From Clostridia bacterium (GTDB taxonomy: Bacteria; Bacillota; Clostridia; Oscillospirales; Acutalibacteraceae), in NCBI GenBank assembly GCA_017397105.1, contig JAFQKF010000017.1:1-51632 (forward strand): DNA of 51,632 nucleotides, read 5' to 3'. Positions 15,517-24,018 of this stretch are shown piece by piece; the first letter of the stretch is position 1, and every line of letters begins with the position of its first letter. The notes beneath the pieces are model-generated. The model did no database searches, was not told the origin of the DNA, and saw only the letters and a list, made by a program, of their open reading frames with translations. A program made the position numbers and the translations under genes.

Positions 15517-16384
15517 GACCTTCAAGATTAAATTGCGGAATATAATCCTCACTTGCGGAATTTTTTTGCTGAAAAAACACATTCTCAAGCCCCAGATTAA
15601 GTGCCTTTTGCTTAACCATTGAGTATTCTCTTGAAGAAAGTCTTCTGTCAAGCGGAGGCATTTCTTTTGCTTTCGCATATGGAACATACTGACTCATAAG
15701 GCTTATCGCGGTATCTTCGGGCAGATTTTCGCTAATCCACTCAAGGATTTTAAAGCTCTGTGAAACATTACCGGGCAACACAAGATGCCTTATAAGCACA
15801 CCTTTTTTTGCCATACCGTTTTCATCCGTTTCAAGAGCGCCCACCTGCCTGAACATCTCAAGCACAGCCTTTGAAGCATACTCAAAATAATCGGATGCAC
15901 CTGCATATTTTTGCGACACTGCCGCATCAAAGAACTTTATATCCGGCAGATAAACGTCCACCAGACCCTCAAGCATTTGAAGGCTTTCAACCTTTTCGTA
16001 GCCTGAGCTGTTCCACACAACCGGCACGGGAGATTTGTATTTACTCAGCACGGCGGCAAGCTTTTCTGTATAATGGGTAGGTGTTACAAGATTTATATTA
16101 TGTACCCCCTGCTCAACAAGAGAATCAAAAATCCTCATAAGCTTATCCTCGCTTACCTGAGCACCCGTAGAAGCACGGCTGACCTCGTAATTCTGGCAAA
16201 AAGCACACCTTAACGAGCATCCGCTGAAAAACACCGTGCCCGAGCCGTTAACTCCGCTTATGCACGGCTCCTCCCATTCGTGCTTTGCGGCACGGGCAAG
16301 CATAAACTCATCACCAACCGAGCAAAAGCCGATATTATTTCCCCTTTCCACCCCGCAATTTCTGGGGCAAACGCTGCATTTCAT
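15506..16384 (-). CDS. radical SAM protein, PflA/PflX-like
   Basis: The 292-residue enzyme has the radical SAM cluster motif C-x3-C-x2-C in SGCSLRCAFCQNYEVS. Just after the start (MKCSVCPRNCGVERG) and at GFCSVGDEF are extra cysteines that may hold another metal site. LVTPTHYTEKL and the HLVLPGN segment match the PflX branch (COG1313), related to glycyl-radical activases. Its substrate is unknown, and no glycyl-radical enzyme is in the window. GGAGGG precedes the ATG. It is divergent from coaX across a region with two promoters and a palindrome. Confidence 0.88.
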   Translation of the reverse strand: MKCSVCPRNCGVERGNNIGFCSVGDEFMLARAAKHEWEEPCISGVNGSGTVFFSGCSLRCAFCQNYEVSRASTGAQVSEDKLMRIFDSLVEQGVHNINLVTPTHYTEKLAAVLSKYKSPVPVVWNSSGYEKVESLQMLEGLVDVYLPDIKFFDAAVSQKYAGASDYFEYASKAVLEMFRQVGALETDENGMAKKGVLIRHLVLPGNVSQSFKILEWISENLPEDTAISLMSQYVPYAKAKEMPPLDRRLSSREYSMVKQKALNLGLENVFFQQKNSASEDYIPQFNLEGLDL

Positions 16385-16402
16385 GGCAACCCTCCGTTTT
16401 AC

Positions 16403-16461
16403 ACAATTCCGAATTGTTCAACTCTTCAAACATTGTTCATTTGATTATATAACATTGTTTA
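16403..16461. promoter_or_regulatory. palindrome and ATTGTTCA repeats between divergent genes
   Basis: ACAATTCCGAATTGT (16403-16417) is a perfect palindrome around one central base. ATTGTTCA occurs at 16413-16420 and 16432-16439, and ATTGTTTA at 16454-16461. They cover and flank the minus-strand promoter, so they may be sites for a regulator of the radical SAM gene and perhaps coaX. Confidence 0.4.
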
Positions 16462-16473
16462 CTTTATATTCAA
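16444..16473 (-). promoter_or_regulatory. promoter of the radical SAM gene
   Basis: Minus-strand TTGAAT (16468-16473), an 18-nt spacer and perfect TATAAT (16444-16449), about 60 nt before the start codon. Confidence 0.6.
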
Positions 16474-16481
16474 CCTTTTTA

Positions 16482-16510
16482 TTGCAAAATATATTAATAT
16501 GTTATATAAT
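16482..16510 (+). promoter_or_regulatory. promoter of coaX-panT-metA
   Basis: TTGCAA (16482-16487), a 17-nt spacer and perfect TATAAT (16505-16510), 30 nt before the coaX ATG. Confidence 0.65.
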
Positions 16511-16540
16511 ATATAAAGAATTTTATGATGGGGTGATTTG

Positions 16541-17311
16541 ATGCTTCTTACAATAGATATCGGTAACACCAACATTACAATCGGCGCTTTCAAGGAAGAT
16601 GAGCTCATGTTTGTTGCACGTCTTTCAACAGACAGAAGCAAAACAGCCGACCAATATGCCGTTGATTTTTATAATATAATCAAACTCTATTCCGTTTTGC
16701 CCGAGGATTTTGAGGGCGCTGCAGTAAGCTGCGTTGTGCCGGAGGTTTCCCAGAGCATCTGCAACGCCGTGGCAAGAATCATCAAAAAAGCTCCCCTTGT
16801 GTTGGGCCCCGGAGTCAAAACGGGAGTAAACATCCTTATTGACGACCCTGCGCAGGTAGGTGCTGACCTTGTTGCGGCCGCAATCGCCGCCGCAAAGTGT
16901 TACCCCCTTCCCTGCCTTATAGTCGACCTCGGCACCGCAACCAAAATAAGCCTTGTTGATAAAAACGGAGCATTCAGAGGCTGCACCATTGCGCCCGGTA
17001 TCAGGATTTCGCTTGAGGCTCTTTCCTCAACAGCATCCCAGCTGCCTGCAATAAGCCTCAACACTCCCCGCCGCGCAATCGGCACAAACACAATCGACGC
17101 CATGCAATCAGGCATTGTTTACGGCACGGCATCAATGATAGACGGTATGTGTGACCGCATAGAAAGCGAGCTTGACTCCCCTGTAGCAAGCATCATTGCA
17201 ACAGGCGGTCTTTCAGCCGATATAATCAAAAACTGCAAGCGTGAAATGATTCACGATGCCAATCTTATTCTTAACGGTCTTAAGATTCTTTACGGCAAAA
17301 ACAAATTCTGA
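16541..17311 (+). CDS. coaX: type III pantothenate kinase
   Basis: CoaX phosphorylates pantothenate, the first step of coenzyme A synthesis, and needs a monovalent cation. The ASKHA-fold motifs are clear: LLTIDIGNTNITIGAF at the N-terminus (catalytic Asp at residue 5), GPGVKTGV, the second DLGTATK motif, and the GGxxPGIRIS-like segment. Its 256 residues are normal. The ATG at 16541 follows GGGGTG by about 5 nt. It is first in an operon with a pantothenate-type ECF transporter subunit and metA, which supports a role in salvaging external pantothenate. Confidence 0.95.
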   Translation: MLLTIDIGNTNITIGAFKEDELMFVARLSTDRSKTADQYAVDFYNIIKLYSVLPEDFEGAAVSCVVPEVSQSICNAVARIIKKAPLVLGPGVKTGVNILIDDPAQVGADLVAAAIAAAKCYPLPCLIVDLGTATKISLVDKNGAFRGCTIAPGIRISLEALSSTASQLPAISLNTPRRAIGTNTIDAMQSGIVYGTASMIDGMCDRIESELDSPVASIIATGGLSADIIKNCKREMIHDANLILNGLKILYGKNKF

Positions 17312-17316
17312 TAAGT

Positions 17317-17402
17317 AACGGCAGCCCGTTATAGGGTGGCGGCTGACGTTTTGCTTATATAAAAATGCGCTGTATCCCCGTGAGGGAACGGCAGCAAGGA
17401 GG
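17317..17402 (+). promoter_or_regulatory. structured leader of the PanT-like gene, candidate RNA switch
   Basis: Two hairpins fill the 98-nt gap after coaX. Hairpin 1 pairs 17317-17326 with 17341-17350 (9 bp with one G-A mismatch). Hairpin 2 pairs 17369-17373 and 17375-17378 with 17384-17387 and 17391-17395 and ends one base before the AAGGAGG ribosome site. The 9-mer AACGGCAGC occurs in both, at 17317-17325 and 17387-17395. The second copy could therefore also pair with the 3' arm of hairpin 1, which allows two exclusive folds. I see no known TPP, cobalamin, THF or SAM riboswitch consensus. The tandem-hairpin Rfam pan motif should be compared. Confidence 0.45.
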
Positions 17403-17409
17403 AAAAAAT

Positions 17410-18009
17410 ATGTCAAAATCATCAGCAATGAAGAAAAACCTCAACATTGCACAGCTCGGAGTCCTGAGCGCACTCATCATCGTTATGACCTTTGTGCCCT
17501 ACATCGGATACATCAGCTACGGAGCGCTGAGTATCACTCTTCTGCACATCCCCGTCATAATCGGCGCCTGCGTTCTCGGCGCAAAAGGCGGCGCAACCCT
17601 CGGCGCAGTATGGGGAATCACCTGCATCATCAAAGCAGTTATGGCACCCCCCTCTCCGCTTGAAGGCATCATTTTCAGGAATCCGCTTATAGCCCTTATC
17701 CCCAGAGTTCTCGCAGGTTTCCTTGCAGGTCTTGTTTTTGAGCTGCTTGCAAAGAAAATCAAAAGCAAGCACGTCGGCGCAATACTTTCCGCAATCACCA
17801 CCTGCCTTTGCAACACAATACTCGTTATGGGCGGCATTTACCTCATTTACGGTGAAAGCCAGCTCGGTATTTCCCAGATAACTTTCGGCGGTCTTACAAA
17901 CTACATTCTTGCGGCATTTACCGTAAATGCCGTTATTGAAGTTGCGGTAGGCATCATCATCGCCGTACCCGTAAGCCACGCACTCAGAAAAATAAAAATC
18001 AAAATCTGA
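17410..18009 (+). CDS. ECF transporter S component, pantothenate (PanT)-like
   Basis: The 199-residue membrane protein is the substrate-binding part of an energy-coupling-factor vitamin importer. The [20 protein letters not shown] segment and the glycine-rich helix after it are typical of the folate/pantothenate branch. About six hydrophobic helices are predicted. The shared EcfA/A'/T module is not in the window. The ATG at 17410 has AAGGAGG 7 nt upstream. Lying between coaX and metA, it is most simply a pantothenate importer, an inference from context rather than from residues. Confidence 0.85.
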   Translation: MSKSSAMKKNLNIAQLGVLSALIIVMTFVPYIGYISYGALSITLLHIPVIIGACVLGAKGGATLGAVWGITCIIKAVMAPPSPLEGIIFRNPLIALIPRVLAGFLAGLVFELLAKKIKSKHVGAILSAITTCLCNTILVMGGIYLIYGESQLGISQITFGGLTNYILAAFTVNAVIEVAVGIIIAVPVSHALRKIKIKI

Positions 18010-18025
18010 AAACGGAGATTTTCCT

Positions 18026-18940
18026 ATGCCAATTAAGATATCAAATGAATTACCTGCGCATAAAGCGCTTGAATCGGAGAATATATTTGTCATGACGGAA
18101 GACAGAGCAATGACTCAGGATATCCGTCCGCTTCGCATTCTTCTGCTCAACCTTATGCCCACCAAAATTGAAACAGAAACGCAGATTCTTCGCCTGCTCA
18201 GCAACTCCCCTTTGCAGGTGGACGTTGATTTGCTGCAGGTGAAAACCCATAAATCAAAAAACACCTCTCAGGAACATATGCTCAAGTTCTACAACATTTT
18301 TGACGATGTAAAGGATAACCGATACGACGGAATGATTGTAACGGGTGCGCCTGTTGAACAGATGCCCTTTGAAGAGGTTGACTATTGGGAAGAACTGTGT
18401 GAAATTCTTGATTGGAGCAAAAAGAACGTTTACTCGGTTTTCCACATCTGTTGGGGTGCTCAGGCAGCACTTTATCACCACTACGGAATACCCAAATACG
18501 GCCTTGACGAAAAGATATTCGGAGTTTTCCCTCATCGCTCGCTTGATAATCTTCATCCCCTTATGCGCGGACTTGACGATGAATTCTTTATCCCCCACTC
18601 ACGTCATACGGAGATTCACCGCAGTGACATCGCCCTTGTAAAAGACCTTCAGATTATTTCATACTCCGACCTTTCGGGAATTCATCTTATTTCCGACATG
18701 GAGTGCAGAATGTTCTTTTCAACCGGCCATTTTGAATATGACCGTGACACTCTCGCAAAAGAATATTTCAGGGACGTAAACAAAGGCTTGCCCATAAAGG
18801 TACCCTACAATTATTTCCCTGACGACGACCCGTCAAAAACTCCCGTAATGAACTGGAGAAGCGCAGGAAATCTCATCTTTACCAATTGGCTCAACTATTT
18901 CGTTTATCAAAAAACACCCTACGACCTTGCAAATCTCTGA
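18026..18940 (+). CDS. metA: homoserine O-acetyltransferase (MetA family)
   Basis: MetA acylates L-homoserine, opening methionine synthesis. The 304-residue protein has the full catalytic set: Cys142 in FHICWGAQA and His235/Glu237 in [10 protein letters not shown]. Residue 111 is Glu (TGAPVEQM). In this family Glu111 is known to favour acetyl-CoA, and Gly111 succinyl-CoA, so the product is probably O-acetylhomoserine although the family is often labelled succinyltransferase. It follows the PanT-like gene by 16 nt and ends the operon before a strong terminator. Confidence 0.95.
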   Translation: MPIKISNELPAHKALESENIFVMTEDRAMTQDIRPLRILLLNLMPTKIETETQILRLLSNSPLQVDVDLLQVKTHKSKNTSQEHMLKFYNIFDDVKDNRYDGMIVTGAPVEQMPFEEVDYWEELCEILDWSKKNVYSVFHICWGAQAALYHHYGIPKYGLDEKIFGVFPHRSLDNLHPLMRGLDDEFFIPHSRHTEIHRSDIALVKDLQIISYSDLSGIHLISDMECRMFFSTGHFEYDRDTLAKEYFRDVNKGLPIKVPYNYFPDDDPSKTPVMNWRSAGNLIFTNWLNYFVYQKTPYDLANL

Positions 18941-18952
18941 TCACCAATAAAA

Positions 18953-18982
18953 ACGGGCGGCATCCGCTGCCGCCCGTTTTTT
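18953..18982. terminator. bidirectional terminator after metA
   Basis: ACGGGCGGCA and its exact complement form a 10-bp stem with a 5-nt loop, followed by TTTTTT. A-rich sequence on the other side serves the convergent DUF1294 gene, which ends at 18982. Confidence 0.93.
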
Positions 18983-19254
18983 CAGAAAAGATAAAATATA
19001 AGTGCAACTACAGCAATATGTAAAACAATCTCCAACGGAAGACCTATCATAAACTTTTTATGCTTGGTCTTGTGGCGGATAAGTTTCATCATAATAAACT
19101 CCGCCGCCGCACCGCCGAAAAGACCTACTGTCATGAGCGTTGCCTCCGGCACTCTCCATCTGCCTGCCTTGGCAGCCGCCTTATCGTAAACGGTAAGCAC
19201 GACACTTATCACAGAAACCACGGCAAGATAAAGCCACAACAGTTTGAATAACAT
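18982..19254 (-). CDS. DUF1294 membrane protein
   Basis: The 90-residue protein matches DUF1294. It has an N-terminal membrane helix, then YDKAAAKAGRWRVPE, LLFGGAAAEF-like glycines (VGLFGGAAAEFIMM), the HKTKHKKFMIGLP stretch and a final helix. Function is unknown. I take the ATG at 19254, 9 nt after GTGAGGT; an ATG at 19278 is in frame but has no ribosome site. It starts only 25 nt from the divergent lipoprotein gene, so its promoter must lie inside that gene. Confidence 0.85.
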   Translation of the reverse strand: MLFKLLWLYLAVVSVISVVLTVYDKAAAKAGRWRVPEATLMTVGLFGGAAAEFIMMKLIRHKTKHKKFMIGLPLEIVLHIAVVALIFYLF

Positions 19255-19279
19255 ATTAAACAACCTCACTTTTAACATT

Positions 19280-20791
19280 ATGAAAAGATTTGTTTCTCTT
19301 ACAGTTATTTTATGCTTTTTACTGTGCTCTTGTCAACTCAAAGTTGACAACCGCGCCTCAACATCAGAAAACACAGGCCGCACCGTGAGCGAGAGCGCTG
19401 ATTTTTCAACCGTTCAAAACGGCAACGCCTTTACCACTGAGGATACCACTGCGTTAACCGCTCAATCCGACGTTGATATTTCGCAAGAAAGCGCCGGTGA
19501 AGAATCCTCTTCATACAACAAATCCTCTTCTCAGGCGACGCTATCCGTTACACAAAAAACATCGGCAAAAGCTACGGAAAAGCCGACCGCCACCACAGAA
19601 AAGAAAACCGTAACCACCAAGAATCAGACTACTGCCGCAAAAACCACTTCTACCACAAAAAAACAAACCACTACTGCCGCCGTTTCTCAGGAAGAAATCA
19701 GGGGCGTATGGCTTTCATATCTTGAAATCCCAAGTGCGCAGGGTAAATCCGCGGCACAATACCGTAACGAGGCAAACAGCATTTTCTCTTCCCTTGCCGA
19801 TTTCGGAATAAACACCGTTTTTCTTCACGCAAGAGCTTTTTCAGATGCTTTTTATCTGTCCGATATCTTTCCGACCTCAAAATACGTGGCAGGCACTCAG
19901 GGTGCAGCCATAGGCTTTGACCCCTTCAAGATAATGCTTGAAAGCGCAAAAAGCTACGGTCTGGAGGTGCATGCGTGGATTAATCCTTTCAGAGTTTCAT
20001 CATCTGCGGACATTACAGCTCTCAGCAAAAACAACCCTGCCAGAAAGATTTATGAAGCAGGCAACGAGGAATCTCAGGTCTGCATTCTTTCAAACGGCAT
20101 TTATTATAACCCCGCAAGCCTTAAAGCGCAGCAGCTTGTGCTTGACGGCATAAAAGAAATCCTCGCAAACTACGACGTGGCAGGAATTCACATTGACGAT
20201 TATTTTTACCCGTCAACCGACAGCACCATAGATTCTGAGCAGTACAACGCCTACACCGCAGCAGGCGGAAAAAGCTCCCTTGCTCAATGGCGCATAAGCA
20301 CGATTAACTCTTTTGTTCTTGCCGCATATTCGGCTGTCAAAAGCTACGGGCAAAACAAGATATTTTCAATCAGCCCTGCGGCGGATATTGAAAAAAACCG
20401 CAACCAGCTTTATGCGGACGTAAAGGTGTGGCTTGCAAATGAAGGCTATGCGGATTGGATAATCCCTCAGATTTATTACGGGTTTGAGAATTCGTCATTC
20501 CCGTTTGATGAAACTGCAGACGAATGGAATTCCCTCAAGCGTCACAAAAACGTAAAGCTTATCTGCGGGCTTGCCGCCTACAAATGCGGCACTCAGGATG
20601 CCTATGCAGGAAACGGAAAAAGCGAGTGGCTCAGCAATTCCGATATACTTTTAAGGCAGGTTATGTACATAAAAACGCACGGAAGCTACAGCGGCATTGT
20701 GCTTTTTTCCTGCAACAATATCATTAACCCCTCTAACCAAGTTCTGAATAAAGAAATTCAGGGTGTGAAAAATTTCTACAACGGAGACTGA
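19280..20791 (+). CDS. GHL10 (DUF187) family lipoprotein, putative glycoside hydrolase
   Basis: A signal peptide ends in a lipobox (LLCSC), so the 503-residue protein should be lipid-anchored outside the cell. A Ser/Thr/Lys-rich linker runs to about residue 137 (many TT pairs, TEKKT, TTKKQTT). The GHL10 TIM-barrel domain follows, with RGVWLSYLE, INTVFLHARAFSDAF, HAWINPFRVSS and the acidic GIHIDDYFYP motif. GHL10 proteins such as YddW act on cell-wall or related glycans, but the exact reaction is not settled. The ATG at 19280 lacks an obvious ribosome site, which is unusual here. The amidase gene starts 1 nt after its stop, so the two are coupled. Confidence 0.88.
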   Translation: MKRFVSLTVILCFLLCSCQLKVDNRASTSENTGRTVSESADFSTVQNGNAFTTEDTTALTAQSDVDISQESAGEESSSYNKSSSQATLSVTQKTSAKATEKPTATTEKKTVTTKNQTTAAKTTSTTKKQTTTAAVSQEEIRGVWLSYLEIPSAQGKSAAQYRNEANSIFSSLADFGINTVFLHARAFSDAFYLSDIFPTSKYVAGTQGAAIGFDPFKIMLESAKSYGLEVHAWINPFRVSSSADITALSKNNPARKIYEAGNEESQVCILSNGIYYNPASLKAQQLVLDGIKEILANYDVAGIHIDDYFYPSTDSTIDSEQYNAYTAAGGKSSLAQWRISTINSFVLAAYSAVKSYGQNKIFSISPAADIEKNRNQLYADVKVWLANEGYADWIIPQIYYGFENSSFPFDETADEWNSLKRHKNVKLICGLAAYKCGTQDAYAGNGKSEWLSNSDILLRQVMYIKTHGSYSGIVLFSCNNIINPSNQVLNKEIQGVKNFYNGD

Positions 20792-20792
20792 T

Positions 20793-23639
20793 ATGAGTTC
20801 AAAGAACAAGAATTTAATTATTGCGTGCATCAGCGTTATACTTGTGTTTGCCGCCATAACGGCAGGCGTTTTCTTCATGAAAGACCGTTTCAAAGTAAAG
20901 GTTGACCCCAACGCCGCATCCACCGAAACTACTCAGGAGCAGATTATTGCAAAAAGCAAGGCTTTTGCTCCCCCCGAAATAAGAGCGGTAGTTTTCGATT
21001 CAGCCTGCGGTGCCCCGCTCACTGCTGAGCAGGAGATGCAAAGTGTTTCAAGCAGCGGATTCAACACCGTAATTTTTTCTCTTGACAATAATTCCGGGCT
21101 CACCCCTCTCGCTCAGAGCGCACGTTCAAGAGGTCTTTACAGCGGTGTTATTTCCGGCGCCGACGATGCTCAGGCTCTGTTGACCGAGAACAACTTTGAT
21201 TTTATCATCCTTGCAAATCTTGACGAAGCCGCAACGGACTTTGAAAGCAAAACCGTTGCTCTCATTAATGAGCTTCGGAGAATTGACCCCGGTATAACAA
21301 TCGGCATAAAGCCCTCGGTCACTTCTGAAATCAGCCCTGCATTAAACACTATCGCCTCCGCAGGACAAGCTGACTTCCTCTTCGTTGAACAAAAAGCCGA
21401 GGATGAAAACGGAAAGGAATTTGAAAAAGCAAGGCAGCTTTTCAGCGATGCAGCCCTCAACTTCTGGCTTTGCCACAGCCTTGACGGAATCAACTCCATG
21501 AGTGATTCAAAGGCCTCCGACGTGCTGGCGCTGTTTTCTCAGTCGCTTGAAACCCCCGGCTGCACGGCGATAGCCTTTGCTCCTTTTTCCCAGATACGCA
21601 CTGCTGAAAGCTCCGTCGCTCTCACTGTTATAGATTTCATTTGCCAGGGTGTTGAATCAGCTTCAAATAAGGAGTTCAAGCTCAGCAATTACAGCAGTAA
21701 CTCCATAACCGTAACTCAGTCCAGAATCACCTTCAAGGGTACCAGCAGCCCCGTTTATCCGCTCACCTGCAACGGTAAATCCCTTGAGCGTGCGGCATCC
21801 GGCGATTTTGCAAGTGAATTCAAGCTTGAAGCAGGCAAAAACACCTTCAGATTTGAACATAAGGATAAAACTTACGTATACGAAGTAACTTATAAAGTAA
21901 AGCTTCTTTCCTCCGTTTCCCCTACGGATTCAATAAGCGTGCCCGGCTCTACGGAGCTTGAAGTAACAGCTATCGGCAAAAGCGGCGCTACGCTTTACGC
22001 ATCTTTCAACGGCGATAAAGTTAAAATGAGCGAGGGTGAAGCAGTCGCCGAGGATGAAGGCACCTCGCCTGACTCGGAATCGGATTTCGTTGCTTTCCAC
22101 GCAAGCTTCACGTTGCCTGAGGGAACAACGCAAAAACAGAAGCTCGGCAGCATCAAAATCACCGCTTCTTACGGCTCACTCAGCGAATCCATGACGGGCG
22201 CATCGGTTACCGTAAATGCAGTTGAACCTGCCCCCATCATAATCCCCGAGACAACAACTACAACCACAACCGAGCAAACCTCTGAGCTTTCAACAAACGA
22301 AAACGAGCAGGACAGCACCTCGCTTTCCGAAAACAGCTCTGAACAGACTTCCGAAAGCACCTCAGAATCCACCGAAACCACTTCACAAAGCAGCAGTTCA
22401 AGCGAAAAATACTCCTATTCCAATAATTACGGACTCGGCACCGCTAAAATATGCGTTATCAACACAGATTACTGCGAGGTTTTCCCCGGTTCAACCACGA
22501 GTTCACTTTCCGTTCCCCTTTATACTCCGCAGCTTTCAGGCACTATCGGATACGTTACAGGCGAAATGGACTGCACAGATACCAAGGGAACCAAGGAGCA
22601 TTATTACGTTCTTTCTTCGGGCATAAAGGTCTATGACGGTTTTTCAACCGTAAAAAGCGGCTACGTTATGCCCAATAACAAAATCACGGTTTCTCAGAGC
22701 AGTAAAAACGGCAATTCGCTTGAAATAGTTCTTGATATGAACTGGAAAGTCCCCGTAAACGCAGAGTTGAAGGGACAAAGCTATAAATCCGTTACTATCA
22801 ACGGAACAAACCGCCCCTATGCGGTTTCATCAGTAAATGCACAGTCGCTTGACATCACCTTCAGCTACACCGATTCCGCTACGGGCAAAATCAACACGGG
22901 CGGCGCTATATCCTCCGCTTCGTGGGATACAAACCGTTCTGCCACCACCACAACCCTTTCACTCAAGCTTGCAGACTCGGGCAAATTCTACGGCTTCCAC
23001 ATGGAGTACGAGGGTGATAAGCTTGTAATAACCGTAAACGGCAAGCCCTCCTCCACTCTCAGCGGATATACAATTATGCTTGACCCCGGTCACGGCGGAA
23101 ACGATTCGGGCGCAATATGCAGCGTTTCTTCAAACTATTCAATGAGATATGAAAGCTATATCAATCTCGGAATAGCCAAGAAGATTCAGTCTTTGCTTGA
23201 AAGCGAGGGCGCTACCGTAATAATGACCCGTACGTCGGATACTTACGTAAGCCCCGAGGCAAGAGTTGAAATGATAAGAAACCGCAATCCCGACTTATTC
23301 CTGTCAATCCATTGCGATTCCAGTTCATCCTCAACCCCGTACGGAACGTCTGCCTACTACTACAGGGCATATTCACAACCTCTGGCAAAGGCTGTTCACG
23401 AAAGCATAGTAGACGCTTATAAAGGCGATATCTATTCATCGTCAAAGAGCGGCATCAGCAGAGGCGCGAATTTCTATCCGTTCCAGGTAACAAGAGTTGA
23501 GGAATGCCCCGCAATACTCATTGAATACGGCTTTGTTTCCAACATTACAGAATGCGAGCTTCTCCAGAAGAGCTCCACCCAGAGTACCCTTGCCGAAGCT
23601 ACCGTAAAAGGAATAAAGAACTATATAGCCGCTAACTGA
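20793..23639 (+). CDS. N-acetylmuramoyl-L-alanine amidase with degenerate GHL10-like N-terminus
   Basis: This 948-residue protein has an N-terminal membrane anchor (about 6-28). A domain at about 60-290 opens with PEIRAVVFDSACG and GFNTVIFSLD, resembling the GHL10 barrel of its neighbour. Beta-sandwich-like segments follow, with a Thr/Ser/Glu-rich linker at about residues 485-550. The C-terminal Amidase_3 domain cuts the bond between MurNAc and the stem peptide. Its zinc ligands His767 (DPGHGG), Glu787 and His840 (SIHCD) and the catalytic Glu911 (LIEYGF) are all present. Its gene overlaps the convergent CmpB-type gene by 8 nt. Cell separation or wall turnover is likely. Confidence 0.92.
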   Translation: MSSKNKNLIIACISVILVFAAITAGVFFMKDRFKVKVDPNAASTETTQEQIIAKSKAFAPPEIRAVVFDSACGAPLTAEQEMQSVSSSGFNTVIFSLDNNSGLTPLAQSARSRGLYSGVISGADDAQALLTENNFDFIILANLDEAATDFESKTVALINELRRIDPGITIGIKPSVTSEISPALNTIASAGQADFLFVEQKAEDENGKEFEKARQLFSDAALNFWLCHSLDGINSMSDSKASDVLALFSQSLETPGCTAIAFAPFSQIRTAESSVALTVIDFICQGVESASNKEFKLSNYSSNSITVTQSRITFKGTSSPVYPLTCNGKSLERAASGDFASEFKLEAGKNTFRFEHKDKTYVYEVTYKVKLLSSVSPTDSISVPGSTELEVTAIGKSGATLYASFNGDKVKMSEGEAVAEDEGTSPDSESDFVAFHASFTLPEGTTQKQKLGSIKITASYGSLSESMTGASVTVNAVEPAPIIIPETTTTTTTEQTSELSTNENEQDSTSLSENSSEQTSESTSESTETTSQSSSSSEKYSYSNNYGLGTAKICVINTDYCEVFPGSTTSSLSVPLYTPQLSGTIGYVTGEMDCTDTKGTKEHYYVLSSGIKVYDGFSTVKSGYVMPNNKITVSQSSKNGNSLEIVLDMNWKVPVNAELKGQSYKSVTINGTNRPYAVSSVNAQSLDITFSYTDSATGKINTGGAISSASWDTNRSATTTTLSLKLADSGKFYGFHMEYEGDKLVITVNGKPSSTLSGYTIMLDPGHGGNDSGAICSVSSNYSMRYESYINLGIAKKIQSLLESEGATVIMTRTSDTYVSPEARVEMIRNRNPDLFLSIHCDSSSSSTPYGTSAYYYRAYSQPLAKAVHESIVDAYKGDIYSSSKSGISRGANFYPFQVTRVEECPAILIEYGFVSNITECELLQKSSTQSTLAEATVKGIKNYIAAN

Positions 23640-24018
23640 GTCTGCTTTGCAAAAACATACTCAGCCAGTATGCAGGGAAGCACATTGCATACCATGCCAG
23701 CGAAAACGCAGGGCAAATCTGCCCGAGAAAATTATATTTCATTCCCGAGTAATCCCACACGTTCCAACCAAGCTTGCGGTTGACTATGCAGCCAACCGCA
23801 AGCTCAATCAACGTGACGGCGATGCATCCGACAAGACATCTGAGTGCAAGGCTCCCGATTTCAACACGGGTATTGAGGATGTAGAGAATCAGAAAAGCCG
23901 CTCCGCCCGTAACGGTCATCGTCCAGTGCGTATGCCCTCGGTATATTATTTCCACAAGGCTGTAAAGTACAGCCCCCAACCCTGCCACAACGGTATATTC
24001 CTTAATCAAAACAATCAC
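23632..24018 (-). CDS. small membrane protein, CmpB-type (PF06541-like)
   Basis: The 128-residue protein has four hydrophobic helices and the family motifs YRGHTHWTM near residue 26 and GWNVWDYSGMKYNFLGQICP near the end. This resembles the putative ABC transporter permease family ABC_trans_CmpB. No ATPase partner is nearby, so transport is unproven. The start is uncertain: GTG at 24018 is used, but GTG at 23988 is better spaced after AAGGA. The stop overlaps the end of the amidase gene by 8 nt tail to tail, with no terminator between. Confidence 0.78.
   Translation of the reverse strand: MIVLIKEYTVVAGLGAVLYSLVEIIYRGHTHWTMTVTGGAAFLILYILNTRVEIGSLALRCLVGCIAVTLIELAVGCIVNRKLGWNVWDYSGMKYNFLGQICPAFSLAWYAMCFPAYWLSMFLQSRLS

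Noticed and set aside
15506-16384. Anaerobic sulfatase-maturing enzyme for the sulfatase at 24082
   Set aside because: It has one radical SAM C-x3-C-x2-C motif and PflX-like motifs but lacks the seven-cysteine C-terminal SPASM region of anSME.
17312-17409. Known THF, TPP, cobalamin or SAM riboswitch
   Set aside because: None of the conserved cores I know for these classes can be found in the leader; only the tandem-hairpin architecture is supported.
17422-18093. 223-codon minus-strand frame over the ECF S component
   Set aside because: Cys/Asp/Gly-rich shadow translation of a membrane protein, with no start signal. The plus-strand protein is a clear family member.
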